From Deltaproteobacteria bacterium (GTDB taxonomy: Bacteria > Myxococcota_A > Polyangia > Polyangiales > JADJMO01), in assembly GCA_022843175.1 (NCBI GenBank), contig JALHOE010000078.1, forward strand, positions 1 through 36,895: a stretch of DNA of 36,895 nt, given 5' to 3'. Every line of letters begins with the position of its first letter. Positions within the stretch are counted from its first letter, which is position 1. The notes under the pieces were generated by a model. It saw only the letters and a list, made by a program, of their open reading frames with translations. It ran no database searches and was not told the DNA's origin. A program made the position numbers and the translations under genes. Below are positions 1 to 8,245 of this stretch, one piece after another.

Positions 1-1105
1 GACGAAGGAGCACGAGGCCGCCCGCGCCGACGCCGATCAGCGCCACGACCGCGAGGATGAGCGGCGCGCTGCTGCGGCGCGGCGCCGGCTGCGCGGCCGA
101 CATGCCGAGGTCGGTGGTGCCGATCGCCGTGGACGCCTGCGCGGGCGCGCCGCTGATGGCGGTGATCGGCGGGAGGCTCCCGGCGTCGAAGCCGGCGAGG
201 GAGGACGCCTTTTGGAGCGCTTCGATCGCCTCCGACGCGGTCGCCGGTCGATCGTCGGGCTCCTTCGCCATCATCCGCGTGAGCGGCTCGTCGAGCGCGG
301 CCGGGAACCCGTAGACCGACAGCTTGGGTGGCGGCATCGTGATGTGCTTCATCATCACGTCCATCACGCTCTCGCCGTCGAACGGCATCGTGCCGGTGAG
401 CACGCGCTGCACCATGACGCCGAGCGCATAGATGTCGGTGCGGTGGTCGACGCCGATGCCGCGGCACTGCTCGGGAGACATGTAATACGGCGTGCCCATC
501 TGGGTGCCGGTGCGCGTTTTGTGGTGGCCGCTCTCGCCGCCCTTGCTGTTGGGGAGCAGCTTGGCGATTCCGAAGTCGAGCAGCTTGGCCGAGTGGCCGC
601 CGTCTTCGTTCGGCACCAGGTAGACGTTCTCGGGCTTGAGGTCGCGATGGACGATGCCGGACTTGTGCGCGGCGTCGAGCGCGCGCGCGATGCCGCGGAA
701 GATGGGCAGCGCCGACGCGAGGTCCATGCGCCCGACCCGCGCCAGGTGCGCGTCGAACGGGAGGCCCTCGAGGAGCTCCATGATGTAGTACTGCCGGCCG
801 TCGGGCAGCTGACCGAACGCGAAGATGTCGATGATGTTGCGGTGACGGATCTGGTTGACCGCGCGCGCCTCGGCGATGAAGCGCGACACCATCTCGTGGT
901 TCGACGAGAACTCGCGGTTGAGGACCTTCACCGCCGCCGTCTTGCCGATCAGCGGGTGGGTCGCGCGGTAGACGGCGCCGAAGCCGCCCTCGCCGAGCTT
1001 GTGCTCGACGACGTACTCGCCGACCCGGGTGCCGGGCGCGAGCTCTTCCTCCGCGTTGGCGGCCGAGCTGCCCGCGCTGATGGTCTTGTCGTCCGCCACC
1101 CCCAT
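1..1105 (-). CDS. Ser/Thr protein kinase, membrane-anchored (partial, runs off left edge)
   Basis: Eukaryote-like (Hanks-type) protein kinase; 368 residues are readable before the window edge. Visible motifs are the Gly-rich loop GEGGFGAV (about residues 38-45), the ATP-anchoring Lys60 in AAVKVL, the helix-C Glu79, the catalytic loop HRDLKPEN (153-160), DFG (177-179) and the activation-segment end MSPEQ (209-213). A linker of about 45 residues follows, then a hydrophobic stretch (about 347-367) that should span the inner membrane, so the missing C-terminus is probably a periplasmic domain. The ATG at 1105 was chosen because the kinase domain begins about 30 residues later. It lies 81 bases downstream of the PP2C-cNMP phosphatase on the same strand and may be its antagonist. 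A TACGCT hexamer at 1117-1122 could give a separate short-leader promoter. The family assignment is firm; the substrate is unknown. Confidence 0.95.
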   Translation of the reverse strand, partial: MGVADDKTISAGSSAANAEEELAPGTRVGEYVVEHKLGEGGFGAVYRATHPLIGKTAAVKVLNREFSSNHEMVSRFIAEARAVNQIRHRNIIDIFAFGQLPDGRQYYIMELLEGLPFDAHLARVGRMDLASALPIFRGIARALDAAHKSGIVHRDLKPENVYLVPNEDGGHSAKLLDFGIAKLLPNSKGGESGHHKTRTGTQMGTPYYMSPEQCRGIGVDHRTDIYALGVMVQRVLTGTMPFDGESVMDVMMKHITMPPPKLSVYGFPAALDEPLTRMMAKEPDDRPATASEAIEALQKASSLAGFDAGSLPPITAISGAPAQASTAIGTTDLGMSAAQPAPRRSSAPLILAVVALIGVGAGGLVLLR

Positions 1106-1186
1106 GTGTCTGCCCCAGCGTAGAGCACGGGAGGGGTCCTCGTCAGCTAGCCGCCGCGGGATCTGCCCACCCGCGGAATACGCCCG

Positions 1187-2461
1187 TCACTTCACGAACG
1201 GCATCTGCACGTTGCTCTTCCGACCCGGCTCCTCGAGCTTGAACTCGATGAGCTCCGCGCTCGCCACGCGGAGGCGCCCGGAGAGCGCCTGCACGAGCGT
1301 CCAGAGGATCTTCACCGCGAGCACCGGATCGAGTCGCATCAGGCCGCCCATCTCGGCCTGGCCGATCACCAGGAGGTCGGTGCGGGCTCGCGCCCTCACG
1401 CTCGCCGAGCGCGGCGCGTCGTCGACGATCGACATCTCGCCGAAGTGGCCGCCGGCCCCGAGCTCGGCGATCGCGATCCCGTCGCGCTCCACCACCACCT
1501 CGCCGTCGACGATGATGAACATCTCCTGGCCCGGATCGCCCTGCCGCACGATCACCGCGCCCGGCTCGACGAGCCGGTTCTGCGCCACCGACAGGATCGA
1601 GACCTGCTCCTTGTAGCTGAGGTGCTGGAACAGCGGCAGGCTGCGCATGGCGTCGATGCGCGACGAGACCCGCTTGGGATCGCTCGCCGACTCGACCTCG
1701 CCGGGCGAGCAGCCGACGAGCACGGCGCAGATGTTGTCCTCGCCGCCGCTCAGGTTGGCGAAGTCGATGAGCTGCCGCACCGCGCCCGGCGAGGCCTCGC
1801 GCACGCGCATCGCCACCTCTTCGTCCCTGAGGTAGCGGTGCATGCCGTCGGTGCAGAGGAGGAGCAGGTCGCCGGCGAGCAGATCGAGCACCAGCGTGTC
1901 GACCTGCACCGACTCGTGGGTGCCGACCGCGCGCGTGAGGACGCCGCGGAGCGTGCTCTCCGCAGCCTCTTGCGGGGTGATGATGCCGGCCTCGACCTGC
2001 TGGGCGACGATGGTGTGGTCCTTGGTCAGCCGGTAGCTCTGCCCGCCGCGAATGAGATACACGCGGCCGTCGCCGACGTGCCCGAGGATCGCGCGATCGC
2101 CCGCGCGCACCACGACGTCGATCGTGGTGCCCATCCCGCGCTTCTTGTCCTCGAGCTGTCCGAGGTGGAACACCCGGCCGCACGCGTGCTGGATCGCCTT
2201 CTCGACCACCGCGACCGCCGCCGCGCGCCGCGCGTCGCTCGGGTCGTCGCGGTACTTGTCGAACGCGACGATGTTGGCGTTGAGCTGCTCGCGCACCGCG
2301 GCGACCGCAGTCTGCGACGCGACCTCGCCCGAGATGTGCCCGCCCATCCCGTCGGCGACGATCGCGATGGAGCGCTGCTCGTCGATCGCGAAGCAGTCCT
2401 CGTTCACCTTGCGCAGACGACCGAGATCGGTGTGCCCGTGGGCGACGACAGCGAGCGGCAT
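1187..2461 (-). CDS. PP2C-type phosphatase fused to a cyclic-nucleotide-binding domain
   Basis: Protein of 424 residues. Residues 1-250 form a PPM/PP2C Ser/Thr phosphatase: the NED motif (20-22), metal ligand D37 in ADGMGG, GHVGDGR (128-133; the usual Ser of GDSR is Gly here), D205 in CTDG and D242 in EDN. Residues of about 275-390 form a cNMP-binding beta-roll with a phosphate-binding cassette around FGEMS (340-344) and PRSASV (350-355); E342 and R351 are the residues that normally hold the cyclic phosphate and ribose. It is therefore probably a cytoplasmic phosphatase gated by a cyclic nucleotide (inference). The start ATG is preceded by TACGCT six bases upstream and no Shine-Dalgarno. It lies 12 bases after the barrel-protein gene and just before the kinase gene, its likely partner. 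Confidence 0.93.
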   Translation of the reverse strand: MPLAVVAHGHTDLGRLRKVNEDCFAIDEQRSIAIVADGMGGHISGEVASQTAVAAVREQLNANIVAFDKYRDDPSDARRAAAVAVVEKAIQHACGRVFHLGQLEDKKRGMGTTIDVVVRAGDRAILGHVGDGRVYLIRGGQSYRLTKDHTIVAQQVEAGIITPQEAAESTLRGVLTRAVGTHESVQVDTLVLDLLAGDLLLLCTDGMHRYLRDEEVAMRVREASPGAVRQLIDFANLSGGEDNICAVLVGCSPGEVESASDPKRVSSRIDAMRSLPLFQHLSYKEQVSILSVAQNRLVEPGAVIVRQGDPGQEMFIIVDGEVVVERDGIAIAELGAGGHFGEMSIVDDAPRSASVRARARTDLLVIGQAEMGGLMRLDPVLAVKILWTLVQALSGRLRVASAELIEFKLEEPGRKSNVQMPFVK

Positions 2462-2467
2462 CGCCGT

Positions 2468-2473
2468 AGCGTA
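2468..2473 (-). promoter_or_regulatory. -10-like TACGCT, leaderless start of the phosphatase gene
   Basis: TACGCT ends six bases before the ATG at 2461. This fits the TANNNT spacing for a transcript starting at or near the start codon. It lies in the 12-base gap after the stop of the upstream gene, so the phosphatase and kinase could be transcribed apart from the lipoprotein genes. Confidence 0.4.
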
Positions 2474-3166
2474 CTAGAACGTGCTGGTCACGTTGATCCG
2501 GAAGAACGCCCCGCGGAGCGTGGCGCCGGTCATCGACAATGTGCCGAACGCGCGGGGATCGTCGCCCTCGGTCTTTGGCGAGAGCGCCGCGCTCGCGCGC
2601 CCCGACCACGCGTAGCCGACCTCGGGGGTGATCCAGAACCGTGGCGCGCGGCTCGCCGGGTCGTCGGAGAACGACGCGAACATCAGCGACGCGCCGAGGC
2701 TGAAGTCCGACGCGGGCACCCACCCGGAGTCGACCATCGGCTCGGACAGCGAGACGTCGGTCACCCGGGAGCGCTGAAACATCGCGCCGGGGGCGACCCG
2801 GCCGAAGAAGTACAGCCACTTCGCCTCGTGGTAGCGCGCCTCGAGAGGCACGGTGAGCCGGTGGGCGAGCAGGTTGGTCTCGGCGCCGCGCGCGGTCGAC
2901 GCGGACGAGCCGACGTCCCACCGAAACCCGGGCGCGAAGGTGAAGTTGCCCCGCACGACCGTGGTGCGGGCCATGCCCACCGACCACTGGCTGAACGCGT
3001 CGTTGCCGGAGTACGGATCGTAGGCCGCGTCCTTCACGAAGGTGTTGCGAAGGCCGGTGTCGATCGACCAGAACTTCACCCGCGTGTCGAGCCCGCTCGG
3101 CGCGAGATCCTGCGCGGACGCGGCGGAGGGAACGAGCAACAGGACGGCGAGGATGAGCTTCTTCAT
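2474..3166 (-). CDS. Exported protein, predicted outer-membrane beta-barrel
   Basis: Protein of 230 residues with a clear signal peptide (MKKLILAVLLLVPSAASA, cut before QDL). The mature part is rich in alternating aromatic and polar segments, and it ends TSTF with a terminal Phe, as outer-membrane barrel proteins do. The final strands (GATLRGAFFRINVTSTF) look amphipathic. No named family is recognised. The ATG overlaps the stop of the upstream lipoprotein gene as ATGA, so translation is probably coupled. With the two upstream lipoproteins it may form one envelope assembly. The barrel call rests on composition and C-terminus only; a periplasmic beta-protein is the alternative. Confidence 0.75.
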   Translation of the reverse strand: MKKLILAVLLLVPSAASAQDLAPSGLDTRVKFWSIDTGLRNTFVKDAAYDPYSGNDAFSQWSVGMARTTVVRGNFTFAPGFRWDVGSSASTARGAETNLLAHRLTVPLEARYHEAKWLYFFGRVAPGAMFQRSRVTDVSLSEPMVDSGWVPASDFSLGASLMFASFSDDPASRAPRFWITPEVGYAWSGRASAALSPKTEGDDPRAFGTLSMTGATLRGAFFRINVTSTF

Positions 3167-4731
3167 TGGAGTCCCTCGAGCAGCAGACCGGCGTGGAGGC
3201 GAGAGAACGCGGTGTCGGGGTTGCGCGCGTCGAACACCGTCGCGCCGTACGTGCCGCGGGCGTGGATGACGATCAGGCTCCGACCGCCGTCGGTGCGCGC
3301 GACGTCGTGCACCGATTGGATCGCGCGATCGATGACCAGCGGGACCGGGTGCAGCTTCTTGAGGTCGACCGAGGAGAGCTTGCTCTCGCCGGCCTGGAAC
3401 GCCCACATCCGCTCGGCGTCGGGGGCGATGGTGACCGTCGCGGTGCCGAGGGTCGTGAGCGGCGCCGCGGTGCGCGACGCGAGATCGAGCACGAACAGGC
3501 CGCGTCCGCCGGTCTCGAGCACCTTCAGCTCGGTGCGCGGCTTGGGCACGTCGCGGACGGCGGCGACCGACGAGCCGAGGTTGATCACCTCGACGCTGCG
3601 GTACGGCTGCCCGCTCGTCTTGCCGAGCGCCCAGAACGCGACCCCGCTCGTCGCGGTGGACGCGTTCCACAAGAGCGCGGTGTCGGTGGCGGTGTCGCTC
3701 CCGACGACGTCGGTGATCAGCGAGAGCCGCTGGTAGGGCGCGGGCAGCTTGACCGGCGTCGTCACCGACGTCTCGGTGTCGACCAGGATCGCGCTCGACA
3801 GGCTCGGGACCAGCGCGGCGAGGCGCAGGCCCCCGTCGGTCTGCACGAACGCGATGTCGCTCGCGACGCCGCCGACGTCGGTGAGGTTGATCTTGGGCGC
3901 GAAGTCATGGACCGTCGTGCCCTTCGCCGCCGGCGCGAGGTCGAGCGTGATCACGTTGTTGTCGTTCGCGAGGCGGACGCCGATCCGGGACGGCGAGCCG
4001 TTGTGGAACGTGACGCCCGCCGGCCGGAGCGTGCGCGCGTCGCTGCCGCTGGTGAGCCGCACCGTGATCTCCGGCCGCGGGACCGGATCGCGGACGTGGT
4101 CGAGATCGACGATCGAGACGTCTTGCTCGGTCTCCACCACGAGGAGCCGGCGCGGCCCCTCGGGCAGGTTGAGCGTGGGCGCGAACGTCACCCGCTGCGG
4201 CTTGCCGCCGAACGAGCGGAGCGTGGTGGTGACGGGGTTGCTCGCGCTCGGCCCGGCCTCGAGATCGACGAGCACGATCTCGTTGGGGTTCTCCACGAAC
4301 GTCGTCGCGACATCGGACGACGCGAACACCGCGGCCCACTTGCCCGCCGGATCGATGGCGAGCCCGCTCCGCGGCGCGGCGAGGTCGAACTTCTTCGCGG
4401 CGAACGTGGTGCCGTCGACGACGGTCAGCGAGGGCTTCTCGTCGCGCTCGCTCCTTCGGGGGACCACGCCCGTCGAGAGCACGAACAGCCGCTGGCGATC
4501 GGTCTCCGCGCGGATGACGTTCTTGCCGATCGGAATGGTGATCCGCTCGAGCTCCTGGTCGGCCTTGGGCACGAGCATGATCGAGCGGTGGGCGTCGTCG
4601 TCGATGAGGGCGACCGAGCCGGCGAGGCCGAGCACCCTCGTCGCGGAGTGGTTCGGCGCGGACTCCCACACGTCGGGGCGACCGCCGCAGGCGACGGTGG
4701 CGAGGGCGAGGGTAAGGATGGCGTGTTTCAC
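3163..4731 (-). CDS. Lipoprotein with propeller-like repeats (second of a pair)
   Basis: Protein of 522 residues starting with GTG at 4731; the GTG overlaps the stop of the preceding gene as GTGA. The N-terminus is a lipoprotein signal with lipidation Cys15 (ATVAC). The body holds recurring beta-strand units of the type IVLVDLEAG, SIVDLDHV, VITLDL and LFVLDLASRT, spaced in the manner of a beta-propeller (WD40/YVTN-like). It resembles the neighbouring lipoprotein at 4728-6329 in organisation, so the two are probably old paralogues or partners. No catalytic motif was found. Likely role: a surface or periplasmic binding scaffold (inference). Confidence 0.82.
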   Translation of the reverse strand: MKHAILTLALATVACGGRPDVWESAPNHSATRVLGLAGSVALIDDDAHRSIMLVPKADQELERITIPIGKNVIRAETDRQRLFVLSTGVVPRRSERDEKPSLTVVDGTTFAAKKFDLAAPRSGLAIDPAGKWAAVFASSDVATTFVENPNEIVLVDLEAGPSASNPVTTTLRSFGGKPQRVTFAPTLNLPEGPRRLLVVETEQDVSIVDLDHVRDPVPRPEITVRLTSGSDARTLRPAGVTFHNGSPSRIGVRLANDNNVITLDLAPAAKGTTVHDFAPKINLTDVGGVASDIAFVQTDGGLRLAALVPSLSSAILVDTETSVTTPVKLPAPYQRLSLITDVVGSDTATDTALLWNASTATSGVAFWALGKTSGQPYRSVEVINLGSSVAAVRDVPKPRTELKVLETGGRGLFVLDLASRTAAPLTTLGTATVTIAPDAERMWAFQAGESKLSSVDLKKLHPVPLVIDRAIQSVHDVARTDGGRSLIVIHARGTYGATVFDARNPDTAFSRLHAGLLLEGLQ

Positions 4732-6329
4732 GGTTTGCTCCCGTCGACGATGCGCGCGCTGAGCTCGAAGCCGGTGAGGGTGCGCGCACGTCCCGCTCCG
4801 CCGGTGTCCGTGAGGTCGATGAACGTGATCCGTCCCTCGGGGTGCTCCTGCGCGATGTACGCGCGCTTGGCGCCAGCGACGATCCCGGCCGCGATCGGCG
4901 GGCTCGCGAGCGCGTATCGGTCCACCGCGAGCGACGGCATCTTCGCGACGTAGGCGCCGTAGATCTTGCGCACGTCGTCGCGCTCGGTGATCACCGCGCG
5001 GTCGTTGCTCGGGGCGAGCGCCACGCCGAGCGGCTTGGCGTCGGTGCCCACGATCTTCGCAGGGAGGCCCGCCGCGATCGGCACCACGCTGAAGGCGCCG
5101 GGCCGGGCCGCCGTCTTCTCGTGGAGCACGATCGCGCTCTGCGCGTCCTCGGTCGGGAAGACCGCGAGGACGGGCGAATACAGCTTCTGGATGCGGTAGG
5201 TGCCGGCCGCGAGATCGAGCACGGTGAAGCGCTCGGTGGGGACGGCGTTGGTGTAGAGGACCGCCGACAGACCGTTCTTCGCGATCGACACCGAGCCGAT
5301 CATCTCGCCGGTGACCGTCACCGTCGTGAACGCGGTCGGCTTGGTGGCGATCTCGGGGAGCGGCAGGATCGCGACCTCGGACTTGTCGCGCACCACCGCG
5401 ATCGCTCGCTTGCCGTCCTCGGCGAGGTCGAGGTCGGTGACCGGGCCGGAGAGCGCGACGCTCACCCGGGCGTCGGTGACGAGCGAGACGAGCCCGATGT
5501 TGCTGTCGCCGTCGCGGCGGATCAGCGCCCAGCTGCCGTCGGGCGTGATCGACACGTCGCGCGTCCCCGGATCCTCGAGCGGCTTGTCGGAGATGGAGAC
5601 GTTCTTGGTGACGCGCGGCGAGGCGCCGAGGAGCTCGATCTTGGTGACGCCGTCCTGGGTCACCGCCCACGCTTTCTGGCTGTCGCCGGTGAAGCCGACG
5701 GCGACCGGGCGGTAGCCGACCGCGAGGATCGTCGGCGGGACCTTGTCGGTGAGGTCGACGACGGTGAGGTCCTGGAACCCCTCGGTCTTGTCGGCCTTGA
5801 ACACGCCCTTGGCGTCGGTCCACGCGATCGCCCAGCGGCCGTCCGGCGACATTTGCCAGGCGTTCGCGCCGTGGTGGGTCTTGAACGTCTTGGCGGTGAG
5901 CCCGCTCGCGGTCTTGCGGAGCATCGTGGCGTCGTCGGAGAGGACGTTGAGCACGATCGCGACGTCTGCGTCGGGCGGGCTCGGGACCGCCGCGAGGTAG
6001 GTCGGTCCGTTGCCCGCCTCGACCACCTTCACGTCGAGCGTGGTCGCATCCACGTACGCCACGCGCCCGCTGTTCGGGTTCGCGACCCACACGTATCGAC
6101 CGGTCGCGACCGGCGAGCGATACGAGCTCTCGACCTCCCGCTCCGGCGGCGGCGCGGTGTCGATCGACGCATCGGACACCGGCGACCCGCTGTCGTAGCG
6201 CGGCGTGCCGGTGTCGTAGGAGTAGTCGCCCGCCGCCGAGGCCTCGTCGGACGACGCCCCGCAGTGAACGAGCGGAACCAGAAGACAAAGGATCCCCGGG
6301 GCGAACCACGCCCTGCGATCGAGCCGCAT
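4728..6329 (-). CDS. Lipoprotein with propeller-like repeats (first of a pair)
   Basis: Protein of 533 residues, first gene of the minus-strand unit. The signal peptide ends at lipidation Cys23 (LVHC), followed by an Asp/Ser/Thr-rich linker to about residue 65. Propeller-like strand repeats follow, such as RYVWVANPNSGRVAYVD, DLTVVDLTDKVP, SNIGLVSLVTDA, FTVLDLAAGTYR and RITFIDLTDTGG. The first of these closely resembles YVTN-type repeats. The ATG at 6329 was chosen over an in-frame GTG at 6347 because GGAAGGGG lies about ten bases before the ATG and would sit inside the longer version. It is followed directly by the second lipoprotein gene (GTGA overlap). The ligand is unknown. Confidence 0.85.
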   Translation of the reverse strand: MRLDRRAWFAPGILCLLVPLVHCGASSDEASAAGDYSYDTGTPRYDSGSPVSDASIDTAPPPEREVESSYRSPVATGRYVWVANPNSGRVAYVDATTLDVKVVEAGNGPTYLAAVPSPPDADVAIVLNVLSDDATMLRKTASGLTAKTFKTHHGANAWQMSPDGRWAIAWTDAKGVFKADKTEGFQDLTVVDLTDKVPPTILAVGYRPVAVGFTGDSQKAWAVTQDGVTKIELLGASPRVTKNVSISDKPLEDPGTRDVSITPDGSWALIRRDGDSNIGLVSLVTDARVSVALSGPVTDLDLAEDGKRAIAVVRDKSEVAILPLPEIATKPTAFTTVTVTGEMIGSVSIAKNGLSAVLYTNAVPTERFTVLDLAAGTYRIQKLYSPVLAVFPTEDAQSAIVLHEKTAARPGAFSVVPIAAGLPAKIVGTDAKPLGVALAPSNDRAVITERDDVRKIYGAYVAKMPSLAVDRYALASPPIAAGIVAGAKRAYIAQEHPEGRITFIDLTDTGGAGRARTLTGFELSARIVDGSKP

Positions 6330-6352
6330 AAGAAAGCCCCTTCCCACCCCAG

Positions 6353-6371
6353 CCGCGCGCCTAGCGCGCGG
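6353..6371. repeat. Perfect 8-bp GC hairpin in the 5' region of the lipoprotein operon
   Basis: CCGCGCGC, three-base loop CTA, GCGCGCGG. It lies between the divergent lipoprotein and crotonase genes, just upstream of the Shine-Dalgarno of the lipoprotein gene. It has no T-run, so a terminator is unlikely; a leader hairpin or a protein site is possible. The stem resembles those in the repeat at 29681-29775. Confidence 0.5.
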
Positions 6372-6484
6372 TGTGCGGCGTGTTGTGTGAGAGCCGCCTC
6401 AGCAACGCCGGTGCCATTTGAATATCGCGACGATTCTCGGCAACGCGCTCGGCACAATGCGAACGCCGCATCCCAGTCCCATGA

Positions 6485-6490
6485 CATCAT
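6485..6490 (+). promoter_or_regulatory. -10-like CATCAT before the crotonase gene
   Basis: CATCAT ends seven bases before the ATG at 6498 and no Shine-Dalgarno is present. Spacing matches the other leaderless candidates, but the first base is C rather than T. Confidence 0.28.
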
Positions 6491-6497
6491 TGCCAGC

Positions 6498-7406
6498 ATG
6501 GAGACAACGGTCATCTACCGAGTCGACGGGCCGATCGCGCGCATCACCCTCAACCGCCCCGAGCGCGGCAACGGGATCACGCTCGACATGCCGCGCGAGA
6601 TCGCGGCCTGCGTCGAGCGCGCGAACCTCGACCCCGCGGTGCACGTGATCGCGCTCTCCGGCAACGGGAAGGGCTTCTGCGGCGGGTACGATCTGGTCGC
6701 CAGCGCCGAGCGCCCCGAGACGGGCGTCACCGGCGCCCCGGCCGGGTCCCCGCTCGACGCGGCGGTGCAGGCCGGGAACCACGACCCCTCGGGCGTGTGG
6801 GATCCGATCGTCGACTACCAGATGATGAGCCGGAACGTCCGCGGCTTCATGTCGCTGTTCCACTCCGACAAGCCGGTCGTCTGCAAGGTGCACGGCTTCT
6901 GCGTGGCGGGCGGCACCGACATGGCGCTGTGCTCCGATCTGCTGGTGATCGAGGACGAGGCGAAGATCGGCTACCCACCTGCGCGCGTGTGGGGCACGCC
7001 CACCACCGCGCTGTGGGCCTTCCGCATCGGCGTCGAGAAGGCCAAGCGCCTCCTCTTCACCGGCGACTGCCTCTCCGGTCGCGAGGCCGTGCAGTGGGGG
7101 CTCGCCACCGAGTGCGCGCCGCGCGCCGAGCTCGACGCCCGCTGCGAGGCCCTCCTCGAACGGATCGCGCGGGTGCCGGTCAACCAGCTGGTGATGCAGA
7201 AGCTCCTGATCAACCAGGCGATGTACGCGCAGGGCCTCGCCGCCACGCAGGCGCTCGGCGTGCTCTTCGACGGCGTCAGCCGCCACACCCGCGAGGGCTA
7301 CGCCTTCCAGCAGCGCGCCATGGCCGACGGCTTCAAGGCCGCCGTGCGCGATCGCGACGAGCCCTTCGGCGACCTCGGCCCGAAGACGTCGGGCGTGATC
7401 AAGTAG
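6498..7406 (+). CDS. Enoyl-CoA hydratase/isomerase (crotonase) family protein
   Basis: Protein of 302 residues. The crotonase fold is shown by ITLNRPERGNGIT (16-28), the first oxyanion-hole segment SGNGKGFCGGYDL (54-66) and the second, KVHGFCVAGGTDMALCSDL (130-148). The two catalytic Glu of classical enoyl-CoA hydratase are not conserved: the first position is Asp141 and the second is Pro161, in AKIGYPPARVWG. It therefore binds an acyl-CoA, but the reaction (hydration, isomerisation or other) cannot be assigned. An insert of about 30 residues (72-103) sits between the oxyanion segments. It is divergent from the lipoprotein operon and no pathway genes are adjacent. The ATG at 6498 begins right at the first beta-strand. 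Confidence 0.9.
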   Translation: METTVIYRVDGPIARITLNRPERGNGITLDMPREIAACVERANLDPAVHVIALSGNGKGFCGGYDLVASAERPETGVTGAPAGSPLDAAVQAGNHDPSGVWDPIVDYQMMSRNVRGFMSLFHSDKPVVCKVHGFCVAGGTDMALCSDLLVIEDEAKIGYPPARVWGTPTTALWAFRIGVEKAKRLLFTGDCLSGREAVQWGLATECAPRAELDARCEALLERIARVPVNQLVMQKLLINQAMYAQGLAATQALGVLFDGVSRHTREGYAFQQRAMADGFKAAVRDRDEPFGDLGPKTSGVIK

Positions 7407-7776
7407 CGCGACGTCCCGACCTCGCCCGCATTCAAAGGTATTTCGTCGAACGTCCGGTGCGCTCGGGGCATAGGCCGCTGGCGCCACGCGAAGACGGCGA
7501 CAGCGACGTGGCGATCATGGCGGCGCGAACGCGAACGGCACGCTGCGCAGGGCTCTGCGTGGATGTCGTACTACGGCGCCATCGCATGAATCCCCGCGCG
7601 ATCCGCCGCATCTCGACGGGTGATGAAAGCTTTGGGCGCGGCGCGCGTTAGCAGACTGACGGTGACGGCAGATCCCGTAGCCCGCTCGCTCGTATCCAAG
7701 GTCAGAACCCCTTCGAAACTCATACTCGGGTCGTAGGGAACAACGTTTGCAGAATCCTCGTTCCGGAGAACGTCCC
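7407..7776. other. Intergenic stretch, no convincing gene
   Basis: This lies between the crotonase gene and the small gene at 7777 and is visibly less GC-rich than the flanking genes. A minus-strand reading frame (7571-7789, 72 codons) exists, but it overlaps the start of the next gene and lacks the G/C third-base bias of the neighbours. I see no clear promoter, RNA or repeat. Confidence 0.5.
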
Positions 7777-8118
7777 ATGTCGCTCGCAACCGCTCGTGCC
7801 CTCTCCTGCCACCCGGCCTCCGGCTTCTTCGCCCGGGTCACCGAGGCAGTCCGCGCTCCCTCGAGCGCGATCGAGGTGACCGCACGCTCGCGCGTCGGCG
7901 GTCGGGCGATCGATCCCGGTCTCTACCGCGTTCGGGTCGACGAGGCGCGCGAGCGCATCGTCCTCGAGAACGACGACCGCACCTACGCCCTCACGGCGTT
8001 CTTCCGTCGGTCGAAGGTCATCTCGCAGTACCCCACCACCGCCAGCCTGGAGCAGGGCGACGACGGCCGCACCTTCGTGGTCGTCCGCTTCTCCAACGGC
8101 TGCGAGTGGGTCGCCTGA
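7777..8118 (+). CDS. Small hypothetical protein
   Basis: Protein of 113 residues, not recognised. The start ATG has GGAG eight bases upstream, which favours it over a TTG at 7747. There is no signal peptide or membrane segment. From about residue 30 onward alternating hydrophobic and charged residues (YRVRVDEARERIVLENDDRT, then FVVVRFSNGCEWVA at the end) suggest a small beta-rich cytoplasmic fold. Codon use resembles the neighbours. It stands alone between an AT-richer gap and the convergent maf gene. Confidence 0.7.
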   Translation: MSLATARALSCHPASGFFARVTEAVRAPSSAIEVTARSRVGGRAIDPGLYRVRVDEARERIVLENDDRTYALTAFFRRSKVISQYPTTASLEQGDDGRTFVVVRFSNGCEWVA

Positions 8119-8245
8119 TCGCAGTGACCGCGGGCTGACGACCGCGGCTGGGGACGGCGTCGTGCAAACGGCGTCGTTGCGTCCGCGTCCGCCTCCCGGC
8201 GTGCGTGCTCCCCCCTGACACCCGGCCGCGGTCTCCAGCCCGCAG

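Noticed and set aside
212-1123. Long plus-strand reading frame rich in Arg, His and Asp
   Set aside because: It is the antisense shadow of the kinase gene, whose motifs are unmistakable. Similar Arg-rich frames opposite nearly every gene in the window come from the G/C third-base bias.
6330-6347. GTG start at 6347 for the first propeller-like lipoprotein
   Set aside because: The added residues (MGRGFL) would be encoded by the Shine-Dalgarno of the ATG at 6329, and the signal peptide is normal from that ATG.
7571-7789. 72-codon minus-strand frame in the gap before 7777
   Set aside because: It overlaps the ribosome site and start of the next gene, lacks third-base G/C bias and shows no known motif. 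Kept as a weak possibility only.
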